Positions 15,758 through 23,969 are shown, counted from the stretch's first letter. The stretch: DNA of 38,679 nucleotides from Acidobacteriaceae bacterium (GCA_003131315.1 PKUV01000170.1:56042-94720), one strand, 5' to 3'. Translations and numbers: made by a program. The notes: generated from the letters alone by a model not told the origin.

Positions 15758-16924
15758 GTGCGCAGACGGCCGGTTCAAATCACGTTGCTGGTCATGTTCA
15801 TCGTGGTCGCGTTCTTCTTGACGATCCCGCGACTGGTGGACGAGCAGCAGAACAAGCTGGTGAAGATGCCGCCGTACAGGGCATCCGAGCGGGCGCTGAA
15901 TCTGCACAAAGAGCTCACGATCGCCGATCTTCACGCCGATTCGCTTTTGTGGGGCCGGGATCTGCTGGAGCGCAGCATCTACGGGCAGGTGGACATTCCG
16001 CGCCTGGCGGACGGCAACGTTGCATTGCAAGTGTTCTCGCTGCCCACCAAGAGCCCGCACGGGTTGAACATTGAGAGCAATGAAGACAAGAACGATGACA
16101 TTTTCTGGCTGGCGATTGTGGGTCGCTGGCCGCCAGCAACCTGGAACAGCCTGACGGAGCGGGCCTTGTATCAGGCGCGGCGTCTGCATCAATTCGCGCG
16201 CGGTTCGCGAGGCGGCTTTGTGGTGATTGAGAGTTCCGCCGATCTATCGAGTTACCTGGAACGGCGGCGGATCAATGGCAAGCTCACGGCTGGACTACTT
16301 TCGATTGAAGGGGCGCACGCGCTCGACGGGAAGCTGGAGAATCTCGACGTTCTGTACCGCGCCGGGTACCGGATGATGTCGCCCAGCCATTTTTTCGATA
16401 ACGATATTGGAGGATCGGCGGCGGGAGTTCATAAAACCGGCCTCACGGAAAAAGGCCACGAGTGGGTGCGGCAAATGGAAGCCCGGCACATGATTGTGGA
16501 CTTGGCGCATGCGTCGGCAAGAACGATTGAAGATGTGCTGGCGATTGCCAACCGTCCGCTGATCGTTTCCCACACGGGCGTGAAAGGTACATGCGACAAC
16601 AACCGGAACCTTAGCGACGATCAGATTCGAGCGGTCGCGGCAAAGGGCGGCTTGATCGGCATCGGGTATTGGGACACGGCGACCTGCGGCACCGATGCGC
16701 GGGCGATTGCGAAAGCGATGCGATATGTTTCCGATCGGGTGGGCGTGGAACATGTGGCGCTCGGTTCGGACTTTGACGGAGCCGTCACGGCTCCGTTTGA
16801 CACGACCGGATTGGTCGAAATCACCGACGCCATGCTGGAAGCGGGCTATTCCGAGCAGGAGATCCGGATGATCATGGGAGAAAACGTGGTGAGGTTTCTG
16901 AAGGCGAATTTGCCGGAGAAGTAG
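15758..16924 (+). CDS. Membrane-anchored dipeptidase (peptidase M19, renal dipeptidase family)
   Basis: A zinc dipeptidase of 388 residues held to the membrane by an N-terminal helix (about 7-26, VQITLLVMFIVVAFFLTIPR) with the enzyme outside the cytoplasm. Metal-binding motifs: IADLHADSLLWG (H59, D61), LLSIEGAHAL (Glu), DLAHAS and VSHTG (His), and ALGSDFDGA (Asp). GTG 15758 is preferred: GGGAGG stands 4 bases before it, while GTG 15731 has no ribosome site. The likely role is cleavage of dipeptides, including D-amino-acid or wall-derived ones. It sits between ruvA and VapBC module 2 without an evident operon partner. Confidence 0.92.
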   Translation: MRRRPVQITLLVMFIVVAFFLTIPRLVDEQQNKLVKMPPYRASERALNLHKELTIADLHADSLLWGRDLLERSIYGQVDIPRLADGNVALQVFSLPTKSPHGLNIESNEDKNDDIFWLAIVGRWPPATWNSLTERALYQARRLHQFARGSRGGFVVIESSADLSSYLERRRINGKLTAGLLSIEGAHALDGKLENLDVLYRAGYRMMSPSHFFDNDIGGSAAGVHKTGLTEKGHEWVRQMEARHMIVDLAHASARTIEDVLAIANRPLIVSHTGVKGTCDNNRNLSDDQIRAVAAKGGLIGIGYWDTATCGTDARAIAKAMRYVSDRVGVEHVALGSDFDGAVTAPFDTTGLVEITDAMLEAGYSEQEIRMIMGENVVRFLKANLPEK

Positions 16925-16969
16925 GCGGTGCGTGCCGCGCACAGGTAGCATTGTCACATTTTATCAACA

Positions 16970-16995
16970 ATGACATTATGATATGATAGTGTCAT
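16970..16995 (+). promoter_or_regulatory. 26-bp imperfect palindrome over the -10 of VapBC module 2
   Basis: ATGACATTATGAT (16970-16982) and ATGATAGTGTCAT (16983-16995) match as an inverted repeat at 11 of 13 positions. Two overlapping TATGAT hexamers (16977 and 16982) supply the -10; TTGTCA at 16951 is a poorly spaced -35. A good candidate operator for the AbrB-type antitoxin. Confidence 0.6.
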
Positions 16996-17013
16996 GTTCT
17001 TGAAGGTGTGCCA

Positions 17014-17265
17014 ATGGATACGGAAGCCCGACTGCGCGTCAATGAAAACGGCCGAGTGGTGATCCCCGCTTCTTTTCGCAAGGCGCTGGGTATCAACGCC
17101 GGCGACGAGGTGGTGCTGCGAATCGAGGATGACGAATTGCGGATCACAACACTGAAACGCCGCGTCGAGCGAGCTCAGCGGCGCATCCGACGGTACATAA
17201 AACCCGGAAGGTCGCTGGCCGACGAACTGATTGCCGAACGCCGCGAAGCAGCTAAACGTGAGTAG
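17014..17265 (+). CDS. AbrB/MazE-fold antitoxin (VapB-like), module 2
   Basis: An 83-residue protein. Residues 6-45 (ARLRVNENGRVVIPASFRKA, then LGINAGDEVVLRI) form a textbook AbrB domain; the rest is a basic helical tail (KRRVERAQRRIRRYIKPGRS) that would bind the toxin. GAAGG lies 8 bases before ATG 17014; an in-frame GTG at 17008 is the alternative. The last 8 bases overlap the toxin gene. It is not a close copy of the module 1 antitoxin. Confidence 0.87.
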   Translation: MDTEARLRVNENGRVVIPASFRKALGINAGDEVVLRIEDDELRITTLKRRVERAQRRIRRYIKPGRSLADELIAERREAAKRE

Positions 17266-17644
17266 GGTCGTGCTGGACGCTTCCGTGGTGCTGGCGTTGC
17301 TCAACAATGAGGCAGGGGCGGACAAGCTGACTCCGGAACTGTTGAGCAACGCCACCTGCAGTACGGTCAATCTTGCCGAAGTGCAAACCAAGCTCGTAAG
17401 CGCGGGCGGCAGCCCTGATGAAGCATGGGAAGATGCTCTCAGCCCCATTCGGGAGGCCGCGCCCTTCACGGGCGAGCACGCGAAAATTGCAGGAAGCCTG
17501 GTTGCCCAAACCCGCACACTCGGGTTGTCATTGGGAGACCGGGCCTGTTTAGCTCTCGGACTGGCGCTGAAGGCCCCCGTGTACACGGCCGACAAATCGT
17601 GGAAGAAATTGAAATTGGGCGTCAGGATCCATGTGATCCGGTAA
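17258..17644 (+). CDS. PIN-domain ribonuclease toxin (VapC-like), module 2
   Basis: A 128-residue PIN toxin. Active-site acids are present: D7 in VVLDASVVLALL, E41 in NLAEVQTKL, D94 in SLGDRACLAL and D112 in YTADKSW. GTG 17258 overlaps the antitoxin stop, implying translational coupling; no separate strong ribosome site is seen. It differs from module 1's toxin in length and in the surroundings of each motif, so the two modules probably do not cross-neutralise (inference). Confidence 0.88.
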   Translation: MSRVVLDASVVLALLNNEAGADKLTPELLSNATCSTVNLAEVQTKLVSAGGSPDEAWEDALSPIREAAPFTGEHAKIAGSLVAQTRTLGLSLGDRACLALGLALKAPVYTADKSWKKLKLGVRIHVIR

Positions 17645-17666
17645 TAGACGCGGGATGCGCGAGCGA

Positions 17667-17960
17667 TTAGTTGCCGACGAAGCGGAGATAGAGGTCGCGG
17701 TCGTGACGGCAGGTTTCCGCCATGTGCTTCACCTTTTCCCATGCCTCTAACTGACTGTCATCGCGCACGCGCTCTTTCGCACGATCCCATTCCTTGAGAA
17801 AGGCTTCCATCTGCAGGTGATTGAACACGGTTTTGCCGAACGGATCAATGCCGCTGAGCAGCAGGAAATCTGCATGGCTGGCGGCGGGAACCACCCCGTG
17901 CAGCATAACCCACTCGCTGCGTTCGCCGAGATCGTCTTCCAGTTTCACGACCAGGGACAT
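17667..17960 (-). CDS. Hypothetical small cytoplasmic protein
   Basis: A 97-residue product starting at ATG 17960, with GAGG about 7 bases upstream. The sequence (MSLVVKLEDDLGERSEWVML, then HGVVPAASHADFLLLSGIDP) contains no signal or membrane segment. The C-terminal half is helical and charged (FLKEWDRAKERVRDDSQLEA) and ends RDLYLRFVGN. No family is recognised. It is convergent with VapBC module 2, 22 bases beyond the toxin stop, and upstream of nothing obvious. Confidence 0.65.
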   Translation of the reverse strand: MSLVVKLEDDLGERSEWVMLHGVVPAASHADFLLLSGIDPFGKTVFNHLQMEAFLKEWDRAKERVRDDSQLEAWEKVKHMAETCRHDRDLYLRFVGN

Positions 17961-18154
17961 GGCTAGCCTCACTGAGCGATGCAATGGTACTGGCCGCAAT
18001 GTAACAGCCCCGGAGGGCGTTGTCCAAGCTGAGCCGGGTATCGAAAGTAACCCCGGATTGATCACCGGGGACAGTAGTCCCTGGGGCAGATTAAGGATTA
18101 TCTGAATAAGTCTTCGTTGGCAAGACTGGATGCTGTGAAGAAAGGTCGACCCTC

Positions 18155-18263
18155 AGCGGCTAAAGCCGCTTGTGTGACGGGTTCTAACGGCGCGGCTGAA
18201 GCCGCGCCCTTTCAAAACAAAGTCAAAATCAGAGTTTTTCAGCAGCCTGCCGCGGACAGGAGT
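18155..18263. repeat. Hairpin repeats downstream of the hybrid kinase gene
   Basis: AGCGGC-TAAA-GCCGCT (18155-18170) and GGCGCGGC-TGAA-GCCGCGCC (18189-18208) are perfect stems with four-base loops. They are followed by TTTTTCAGCAGCCTG and GCGGACAGGAGTGTCCGC (18252-18269), the last related to the arms of 36085-36190. On the minus strand these could help end the kinase transcript. Confidence 0.7.
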
Positions 18264-18278
18264 GTCCGCGCTACACTC

Positions 18279-20558
18279 TCACGCTTCGCCGACATGCGCG
18301 CTGTGCTGGAAGTGGTATTGGAGAATCTTCGCGGCCAGGGCGGGAGGCACACCCTGTCCTTGGGCTTCGACGGAGCGGACCACTTCTCCGCGACAGATGA
18401 CTTCGGTGGCCGCGAGCCCGGCAATTTCTGGCGGCAGCACGAGGCTAATTTCCAGTTGCGCGTTCGGATGAAGTAATTCCTGCGCCTGAAATAGCAATCC
18501 GGAGCGGCTGATGTTCTCGGTGGTTCCCAGGCGCCAGCTTTTTTCGCCGAGCGGACGATAGTGCAGCGGAAGATGAAGATTGAAACGGCGAGCTCGGAAC
18601 GGTGGAATTTTCTTTTCAGCAAGAACGCTTGAGTCGGCGCTGCGGGATGACATCGCGACCTCCAGGGGGATGGGCTCGGAATCCAGCACCTCGCGGACGC
18701 GGTCTTTCAGAGCGGGAAGGCTGAATGGTTTTTGGAGCAAGTTAATGCCGGCATCGAGCGTGCCGTCTTGACCAACGGCATTCTCGGTGTAACCCGACAT
18801 GTAGAGTACCCGGACGTCCGGGAGCAGCTTTGCGATTTGCGCGGCCAATTCGCGGCCATTCATCCCGGGCATAATGACATCGGTGAGCAGGAGGTCGATG
18901 GCGCCCTGGTGGCCGGCTACGATTTGCAGAGCAGCGGCACCGTCTTCGGCTTCGAGGATCTTGTAGCCCTGCGTTTCCAGATACTGGCGGGCGAGACGGC
19001 GGAGATTAATTTCATCTTCGACGAGGAGGATGGTCTCCTGCCCACGATCGGCGCGGGGAAGGCCGACGGAGTCCTGCGCGGCGGCAACGTCTTCCCGGCC
19101 ATCGACTCGCGGGAAATAGGCACGGAAGGCGGTGCCGCGCTGCGGCTGGCTGTCGACGAAGATAAAGCCTCCGCTCTGTTTCACGATGCCGTACACCGTA
19201 GAGAGGCCGAGGCCGGTGCCCTTGGCACCCTTGGTGGTGAAGAAAGGCTCGAAGATGCGCGACTGGGTTTCGTTGTCCATGCCGACGCCGGTGTCGCTGA
19301 TGGCGAGCATGACGTAGTCGCCTGCGGTGAGCGGGCTGTGAGTACGCGTGAAATTTTCGTCGAGGGTAACGTTGGCGGTCTCGATGATCAGCTTGCCGCC
19401 TTGCGGCATGGCGTCGCGAGCGTTGACGGCAAGGTTCATGATGACCTGGTCGATCTGGCCGGGATCGGCGCGGACGGCGCCGAGCGTGGGGCCTGGAACC
19501 ATGACCAGATCGATATCTTCGCCGATCATGCGGGTGAGCATTTTCAGGTTCTCGGCAACCACCTCGTTCAGGTCGAGCACCTTGGGGGCAAGCATCTGTT
19601 TGCGGCTGAAGGCCAGCAATTGCCGGGTCAGCGAAGTGGCGCGCTGCGTGGCATTGGATATTTCCTGCGCCGGCCCCCGCAGCCGGGGATCGGGTCCGAG
19701 ACGCTCGAGCAGAAACTCGGAGTAGCCGGAGATCACCATCAGCAGGTTGTTGAAGTCGTGTGCGATGCCGCCAGCGAGGCGGCCGATCGCTTCCATCTTT
19801 TGCGCTTGACGGAGTTGCAGCTCCAGCGTGCGGGTCTCGGTAACGTCTTCCATAAAAATCTCGAAGGTGCCTCCGGCTTTGCCGTTCGGAATCGAGCGCC
19901 CGGAAATGCGCGCCCCGATGGCCGCGCCATCCTTGCGCACGCAGTCGGTGGTCAGGTTGTTGAATTCTTTCCGGGCGTGAAAATAATCGGCGGTTTGGAA
20001 CCATTGCTGGGCGTCGGCGTACAGGCTTCCCAGATGGCGGCCTGTGAGCTCGGCGGCGCTGTCATAACCAAACATAGCCACCAGCGCGGGGTTTGCGTCC
20101 TGCAGGACTCCCATGGCATCGCAGCGGCAGATGCCGTAAGGCGCGTTCATCACCAGGGAGCGAAAGTTGCTCTCGGACCGGCGCAGGCTCTCCTGGGTAG
20201 CCCGGAGGGCGGCGTTGAACCAGCAGATCAGCAGGGCCACGGCGAAGAACAAGGCGAGGTGCGCGATCGCCTTGCGATACTCGCCTGGAGTCTGTTCTCC
20301 GTTGAGCGAATAGTAGGCGCTGACGGTGAGCGCAAAAGAGGTGGCGGCGAGTCCGGGCTTCCATCCTCCGTACCAGGCACTGACCATCACGGCGACGGCG
20401 AAGACGACGAGGCGGCTCTCGGCGATATCGGAGAAAAACAGTGTTGGGATCAGCGCCAGGACGGTGCTGAGGAGAGCGACTCCGTAGCGCAGGATAGGAG
20501 CGCGCGCCGGAGCTACGACCAAGCTCAAGCTGCGGATGAGGGGGAGTTTCATTCGCAT
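18279..20558 (-). CDS. Hybrid sensor histidine kinase with receiver and C-terminal PilZ domain
   Basis: A 759-residue signalling protein. Residues about 22-115 form a membrane region of four or so helices (DUF4118/MASE-like). A PAS domain follows (about 128-245). The HisKA phosphorylation site is H267 in GGIAHDFNNLLMV. The ATPase domain has the N box around N379 (NLAVNARDAMP), the G1 box SDTGVGM, FEPFFTTK and the G2 box GTGLGLSTV. The receiver domain (about 508-625) has phospho-acceptor D560 in LLLTDVIMPGMNG. A PilZ-like domain (about 654-752) ends the protein, with NISRSG matching the c-di-GMP motif (D/N)xSxxG; the upstream RxxxR motif (FRARRF here) is not clearly intact. There is no DNA-binding output domain and no adjacent response regulator. 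Start ATG 20558; ATG 20552 is equally possible. Confidence 0.93.
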   Translation of the reverse strand: MRMKLPLIRSLSLVVAPARAPILRYGVALLSTVLALIPTLFFSDIAESRLVVFAVAVMVSAWYGGWKPGLAATSFALTVSAYYSLNGEQTPGEYRKAIAHLALFFAVALLICWFNAALRATQESLRRSESNFRSLVMNAPYGICRCDAMGVLQDANPALVAMFGYDSAAELTGRHLGSLYADAQQWFQTADYFHARKEFNNLTTDCVRKDGAAIGARISGRSIPNGKAGGTFEIFMEDVTETRTLELQLRQAQKMEAIGRLAGGIAHDFNNLLMVISGYSEFLLERLGPDPRLRGPAQEISNATQRATSLTRQLLAFSRKQMLAPKVLDLNEVVAENLKMLTRMIGEDIDLVMVPGPTLGAVRADPGQIDQVIMNLAVNARDAMPQGGKLIIETANVTLDENFTRTHSPLTAGDYVMLAISDTGVGMDNETQSRIFEPFFTTKGAKGTGLGLSTVYGIVKQSGGFIFVDSQPQRGTAFRAYFPRVDGREDVAAAQDSVGLPRADRGQETILLVEDEINLRRLARQYLETQGYKILEAEDGAAALQIVAGHQGAIDLLLTDVIMPGMNGRELAAQIAKLLPDVRVLYMSGYTENAVGQDGTLDAGINLLQKPFSLPALKDRVREVLDSEPIPLEVAMSSRSADSSVLAEKKIPPFRARRFNLHLPLHYRPLGEKSWRLGTTENISRSGLLFQAQELLHPNAQLEISLVLPPEIAGLAATEVICRGEVVRSVEAQGQGVPPALAAKILQYHFQHSAHVGEA

Positions 20559-20821
20559 GGGCTCATGCTATGCGCGGACCGCGCGCAGAGCGAGTTACGC
20601 CAGTCCACCGCAGTTTCCTGGCGGCACAGTGGCCAGAGGTACACCTGCCGAGAAGAACCTGGGGGCAACGTCGAGAGAGAAGCAAAAGCCTTGTCCACAG
20701 CCTAGTCTCAGATGCCGTTTCCGCAAAACTCACTGGTACAAATCGGGGATAAGGGAACAAAGACTTGCAACACACACCGGCAAACGACGAAACTAACGGG
20801 GGCATCGTAGGGAATATCGGA

Positions 20822-21550
20822 ATGAATATCGGCTTTTTCGGCGGCAGCTTCGACCCCATCCATCGCGGACACCTGGCACTGGCCCAGGCGGCCGCCAGCC
20901 GCTACGCTCTGCGGCAGGTGCTGTTTGTGCCGGCGAATGTTCCTCCGCACAAACAGAAACAGCCGCTCACCGCGTTCATCCATCGTTATGCCATGGTGGC
21001 GCTCGCAACGCAGGACGAACGGGGATTCGTGCCGTCGCTGCTGGAGGAGCCAGAATTTACGGCTGCGAAAGTTCGCTCCGCCGGACAGCCGGGGGCGGCT
21101 GTCCCTACGTCCGGTGGCGTGAATTATTCGATCGATACGGTTCGACGCCTGAAACAAACCCTCAAAAAGTCGGACCGCCTTTTTTTTCTGATCGGAATTG
21201 ACGCCTTCCGCGACTTCGCAAAATGGCGCGAGGCGCGCGCGCTTCTGGCGGAATGCGATTTCATCGTGGCCAGCCGTCCGGGATATTCGTTGCGGGACGT
21301 GGCCGAGTCGTTGCCGGAAGATTTGCGGACTCCGGCGGCGGTGACTCGTCCGTTTCGTAAGCAACCAGCAAAAGGGGACCTCGTTCTTCCCGGGGTCACG
21401 CTGCACTTGCTTGAGGGAGTTCACCAGACCGTCTCCGCGACCGCGATTCGGGCGGCGGCAGCGCAGGGCAAGCCGCTGGCACGATGGCTGGATCCGCGGG
21501 TGGCAGATTATGTACGGAAGCACGGACTGTACCGTGGGAAGCACACGTAG
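20822..21550 (+). CDS. nadD: Nicotinate-nucleotide adenylyltransferase NadD with a repeat-encoded insert
   Basis: Converts nicotinate mononucleotide plus ATP to deamido-NAD. 242 residues. The nucleotide-binding site GFFGGSFDPIHRGHLALA covers residues 4-21; GIDAFRDFAKW (125-135) and SATAIRAA (205-212, the SxTxxR motif) complete the family signature. Between EFTAAK and NYSIDTVRRL the protein carries about 15 extra residues (RSAGQPGAAVPTSGG, 85-99) encoded by a family B palindrome. The TAG stop is supplied by a second copy of the same repeat. ATG 20822 has AGGGA about 9 bases upstream. It is followed by rsfS, a common pairing. Confidence 0.94.
   Translation: MNIGFFGGSFDPIHRGHLALAQAAASRYALRQVLFVPANVPPHKQKQPLTAFIHRYAMVALATQDERGFVPSLLEEPEFTAAKVRSAGQPGAAVPTSGGVNYSIDTVRRLKQTLKKSDRLFFLIGIDAFRDFAKWREARALLAECDFIVASRPGYSLRDVAESLPEDLRTPAAVTRPFRKQPAKGDLVLPGVTLHLLEGVHQTVSATAIRAAAAQGKPLARWLDPRVADYVRKHGLYRGKHT
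21081..21114. repeat. Repeat family B copy inside nadD
   Basis: GGACAGCC (21083-21090), GGGGGC, GGCTGTCC (21097-21104), then CTACGT, a perfect 8-bp stem. In the nadD frame it reads AGQPGAAVPT. CCGG flanks it on both sides. Confidence 0.88.
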
Positions 21551-21572
21551 GGACGGACGCCCTCGTCCGTCC
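21543..21572. repeat. Repeat family B copy carrying the nadD stop codon
   Basis: CACGTAG, then GGACGGAC (21551-21558), GCCCTC, GTCCGTCC (21565-21572). The loop GCCCTC and the left flank are as in 4419-4446, while both arms differ in matching ways so that the 8-bp stem is kept. TAG at 21548-21550 ends nadD. Confidence 0.85.
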
Positions 21573-21626
21573 AACCGAGCGAAGCTCGGCAGCGCCTGCG
21601 GGGCGGGTTACAATCAATGAGCCCGT

Positions 21627-22085
21627 ATGAAGAAAAAGGACGACCTCAAACTGCAAGTGAGTGAAGCCATCCTCGCCTGCCAAGACAAACAAGCCGACGA
21701 TGTCACGATTCTCGAACTGGAAAAAGATTCGGGAGCGTTCACCGACTACTTTGTGATGTGCAGCGGGACCAATCCTCGGCAAATCCAGGCGATTGCCGAC
21801 GCGGTGGACGAGCGGCTGGAGGCACTGGGCCTCCGCGTGACGCACTCCGAGGGCTATAAACAGGCGGAGTGGGTGCTGCTCGATTACGTGGACTTCGTCG
21901 TCCATGTTTTCTCCGAGAAAGCGCGCCAGTTCTACGACCTGGAACGCCTGTGGAAGTCGGCCAAGCGGCTGGAGCCGGCGGAATTGCTGGCGAAGCCGAA
22001 GCCGCGGCGGACTGCGGTCGTCAAACCCACAACTGGCAAAATCGCGTCCGCGACGCCCAAGAAAACGCGAAAAAAGAAGGCCTGA
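21627..22085 (+). CDS. rsfS: Ribosomal silencing factor RsfS (Iojap/YbeB family)
   Basis: Binds ribosomal protein L14 and blocks subunit joining when nutrients are low. 152 residues. The core (about 10-115) carries the signatures ILELEKDSGAFTDYFVMCSG, QIQAIADAV, SEGYKQAEWVLLDYVDFVVH and HVFSEKARQFYDLERLW. A basic tail, KPRRTAVVKPTTGKIASATP and then KKTRKKKA, extends beyond the usual domain and may contact rRNA. TACAAT (21609-21614) lies 12 bases before ATG 21627, so any leader would be a few bases long and no Shine-Dalgarno site is seen. The next gene starts 1 base after its stop. Confidence 0.94.
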   Translation: MKKKDDLKLQVSEAILACQDKQADDVTILELEKDSGAFTDYFVMCSGTNPRQIQAIADAVDERLEALGLRVTHSEGYKQAEWVLLDYVDFVVHVFSEKARQFYDLERLWKSAKRLEPAELLAKPKPRRTAVVKPTTGKIASATPKKTRKKKA

Positions 22086-22086
22086 A

Positions 22087-22920
22087 ATGTCCGCTTCGAA
22101 TCCAGCCCTGTGGGGTTCCTCTTTCCGTCTGGTGGCCGCAGAAAAGTGGAAGGCAAAATCGGCGGCGCTGGGCAACGCGGTCACACAAGCTATTGTTGAA
22201 TACTCGCGTCCGTTGCCTGACATGCGCGTTCTCGATCTGGCCAGCGGCACCGGCGAACCTGGGATCAGTCTGGCGCAGCGCGTTGGTCCCCAGGGTTCGG
22301 TCACGGCGGTGGATCAGAGTTCGGAACTGCTCGACATTGCCGCCGAGCGAGCCCGGAACAAGAAACTCCTAAACTTCACGACCCAGCAGGCCGACGCGCA
22401 CCAGCTGCCGTTTGCCGACCAGCGCTTCGATCTCGCCACCTGCCGCTTTGGGGTGATGTTTTTCAGCGATGCCCATCGAGCCCTGGCGGAACTGCGCCGC
22501 GTGTTGAAGCCCGGAGCTCGCGCCTGCTTTGCCGCTTGGGGTTCGATGGAACAACCTTATTGGCAAACCACGATGAAGATGGTGCACCAGCATGTGGGTG
22601 GAACCATGCTTCAACCTGGAGGATCGGACCCTTTTCGATTCTCGGCCGCGGGTTCTCTCTCAGACGCGCTCAGCGCTTCGGGATTTCACGATGTAGAGGA
22701 GTCGACTCGCAATCTGCCCTGGACTTGGCCGGGAGACGCGGAAGAAGTTTTCGATTACGCGTGCGCAGTGGCAGCTCCGTTCCGTCCGATGCTGGAACGG
22801 GTTGGGGCGGAACAGTGGCCGGCGATCCGCGCTGAGGCGAAGGCGGCGATCGAGCGGTATCGCGTGGGAGATGAGATCCGGTTCGGCGCCGACGTGGTTC
22901 TGGCGTCGGGAAAAGCCTGA
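22087..22920 (+). CDS. Class I SAM-dependent methyltransferase, substrate unknown
   Basis: A 277-residue Rossmann-fold methyltransferase. The SAM-binding motif I is VLDLASGTGEPGISLAQRV, the acidic motif II is SVTAVDQSSELLDIA, QADAHQLPFADQRFDLATCR follows, and FGVMFFSDAHRALAELRRVL resembles UbiE/Methyltransf_11 proteins. ATG 22087 begins 1 base after the rsfS stop, and rlmH follows 14 bases after it, so the three are probably one operon. Placement between rsfS and rlmH might suggest an RNA or ribosome substrate, but the domain type is more typical of small-molecule methylation, so the substrate is open. Confidence 0.88.
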   Translation: MSASNPALWGSSFRLVAAEKWKAKSAALGNAVTQAIVEYSRPLPDMRVLDLASGTGEPGISLAQRVGPQGSVTAVDQSSELLDIAAERARNKKLLNFTTQQADAHQLPFADQRFDLATCRFGVMFFSDAHRALAELRRVLKPGARACFAAWGSMEQPYWQTTMKMVHQHVGGTMLQPGGSDPFRFSAAGSLSDALSASGFHDVEESTRNLPWTWPGDAEEVFDYACAVAAPFRPMLERVGAEQWPAIRAEAKAAIERYRVGDEIRFGADVVLASGKA

Positions 22921-22934
22921 GTGGCGGACGCGCT

Positions 22935-23381
22935 GTGAAAATCAAAGTGGCATGGATCGGGAAGACGAAAGAGCCGGCGATCGAGGCTCTGACCGATGAG
23001 TATTTGAAACGGCTCTCGCGCTATGCCGACGTTGCGGGCCTGGCATTGAAGGACGAAGCCGCAATTTTGTCGCTGGCGAGCGGCGAGCGGCAGAAGAACA
23101 AAGAGCGGCACAAGCTGGTTCTTCTCGATTCGCGGGGGAAACAGTTTTCATCGGAAGAGCTGGCCGAGTTTTTGGAGCGCGAGCAGGTACACGCGATACC
23201 GCTGCTGTTCGCGATTGGTGGCAGCGACGGCTTCAGTGAAGAAGCGCGGCGCCACGCGGGGTTTACGCTGTCCCTGGGAAAGATGACGCTGCCCCACGAG
23301 CTGGCGCGCGTGGTTCTGGTCGAGCAGCTTTACCGTGCTTTCACCATTCTGAAGAACCATCCCTATCATTTGGGACATTAA
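22935..23381 (+). CDS. rlmH: 23S rRNA (pseudouridine-1915-N3)-methyltransferase RlmH
   Basis: A SPOUT-family methyltransferase acting on helix 69 of 23S rRNA. 148 residues, slightly shorter than usual. Motifs: N-terminal KIKVAWIGKTKEPAIEALTD and EYLKRLSRY; LVLLDSRGKQFSSEELAEFL; the SAM-binding knot FAIGGSDGFSEEARRHAG; FTLSLGKMTLPHELARVVLV; and EQLYRAFTILKNHPYHLGH at the end, where most homologues stop at YH(R/K). The start is GTG 22935. The rsfS-rlmH link is widespread in bacteria and both gene products act on the large subunit. Confidence 0.95.
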   Translation: MKIKVAWIGKTKEPAIEALTDEYLKRLSRYADVAGLALKDEAAILSLASGERQKNKERHKLVLLDSRGKQFSSEELAEFLEREQVHAIPLLFAIGGSDGFSEEARRHAGFTLSLGKMTLPHELARVVLVEQLYRAFTILKNHPYHLGH

Positions 23382-23541
23382 CTTTATGGTAACGGGGCAG
23401 GGGCCAGTCAGCCCCATTCTCGTGAGACTCAATCCCCAGCCTCGATGGACCTCTGGCAGCTTCACAGGGGCGCGAAACTGGCTTACTGTATTTGTTAACA
23501 GGCGAAACAAGTCTGAATTTGTTGGCGAGGCCCTCCCCCAT

Positions 23542-23709
23542 ATGAAAAATCCGTACGACGTACTACGAATGAAAGAGCAGGAACTGATGCGGGTCCGCAA
23601 AGAGATGGACGCTCTGAGGATCGCAGCGCGCTTGCTGGGCGCCGAGGATCCGGGCGCAGCGAACGGCGAAGGTCAGCCGAAGCTGCAACGAGTCGTCGAA
23701 ATGCCGTAG
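23542..23709 (+). CDS. Conserved-looking 55-residue helical protein
   Basis: Starts at ATG 23542 with MKNPYDVLRMKEQELMRVRK; residues about 6-35 form a heptad-like amphipathic helix (coiled coil likely), and the tail GAEDPGAANGEGQPKLQRVV is loose. GGCGAGG upstream is a weak ribosome site. A strong intrinsic terminator follows 25 bases after the stop, which supports a real transcript. No function is recognised. It comes 160 bases after rlmH, so it may be a separate unit. The frame extends to 23386, but that part lacks any support. Confidence 0.6.
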   Translation: MKNPYDVLRMKEQELMRVRKEMDALRIAARLLGAEDPGAANGEGQPKLQRVVEMP

Positions 23710-23734
23710 AAGACATACTTCCCCGTTTGACGCG

Positions 23735-23772
23735 AGGCGGACGGAAACCAAAACCGTCCGCCTTCTTCTTTG
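23735..23772 (+). terminator. Intrinsic terminator after the 55-residue gene
   Basis: AGGCGGACGG (23735-23744) and CCGTCCGCCT (23754-23763) form a perfect 10-bp stem with a 9-base A-rich loop, followed by TCTTCTTTG. Confidence 0.85.
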
Positions 23773-23829
23773 TGGAAGAAGGTTCTGCGGCGGATCTTCC
23801 TCAAAGTCTAAGTATCTTTGCATCGCGGA

Positions 23830-23922
23830 TGAATTGGTAATTTGTGATTTGTAATTGGTAATTGAAAACCGAGCGACTCCCCGGAATCAAGATTACAAAT
23901 TACAAATTGCCAATTACAAATT
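23830..23922. repeat. AT-rich inverted repeat upstream of cobO (family D)
   Basis: TGAATTGGTAATTTGTGATT begins a 34-base unit (23830-23863). The right half (23892-23922) is its approximate inverse, built of ATTACAAATT steps, so the whole can fold back on itself. The 34-base unit recurs identically at 24504-24537. The surroundings are GC-rich, so these stand out sharply. Confidence 0.85.
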
Positions 23923-23969
23923 CCTCAGCACGCTCATTCCTGTCCGCGTACAATTACAGATTCGGCCTT

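Noticed and set aside
18732-20705. 657-codon open frame on the plus strand opposite the histidine kinase gene
   Set aside because: It is a shadow of the GC-rich codon pattern of the kinase gene, with no recognisable domain, while the minus frame has complete kinase, receiver and PilZ motifs.
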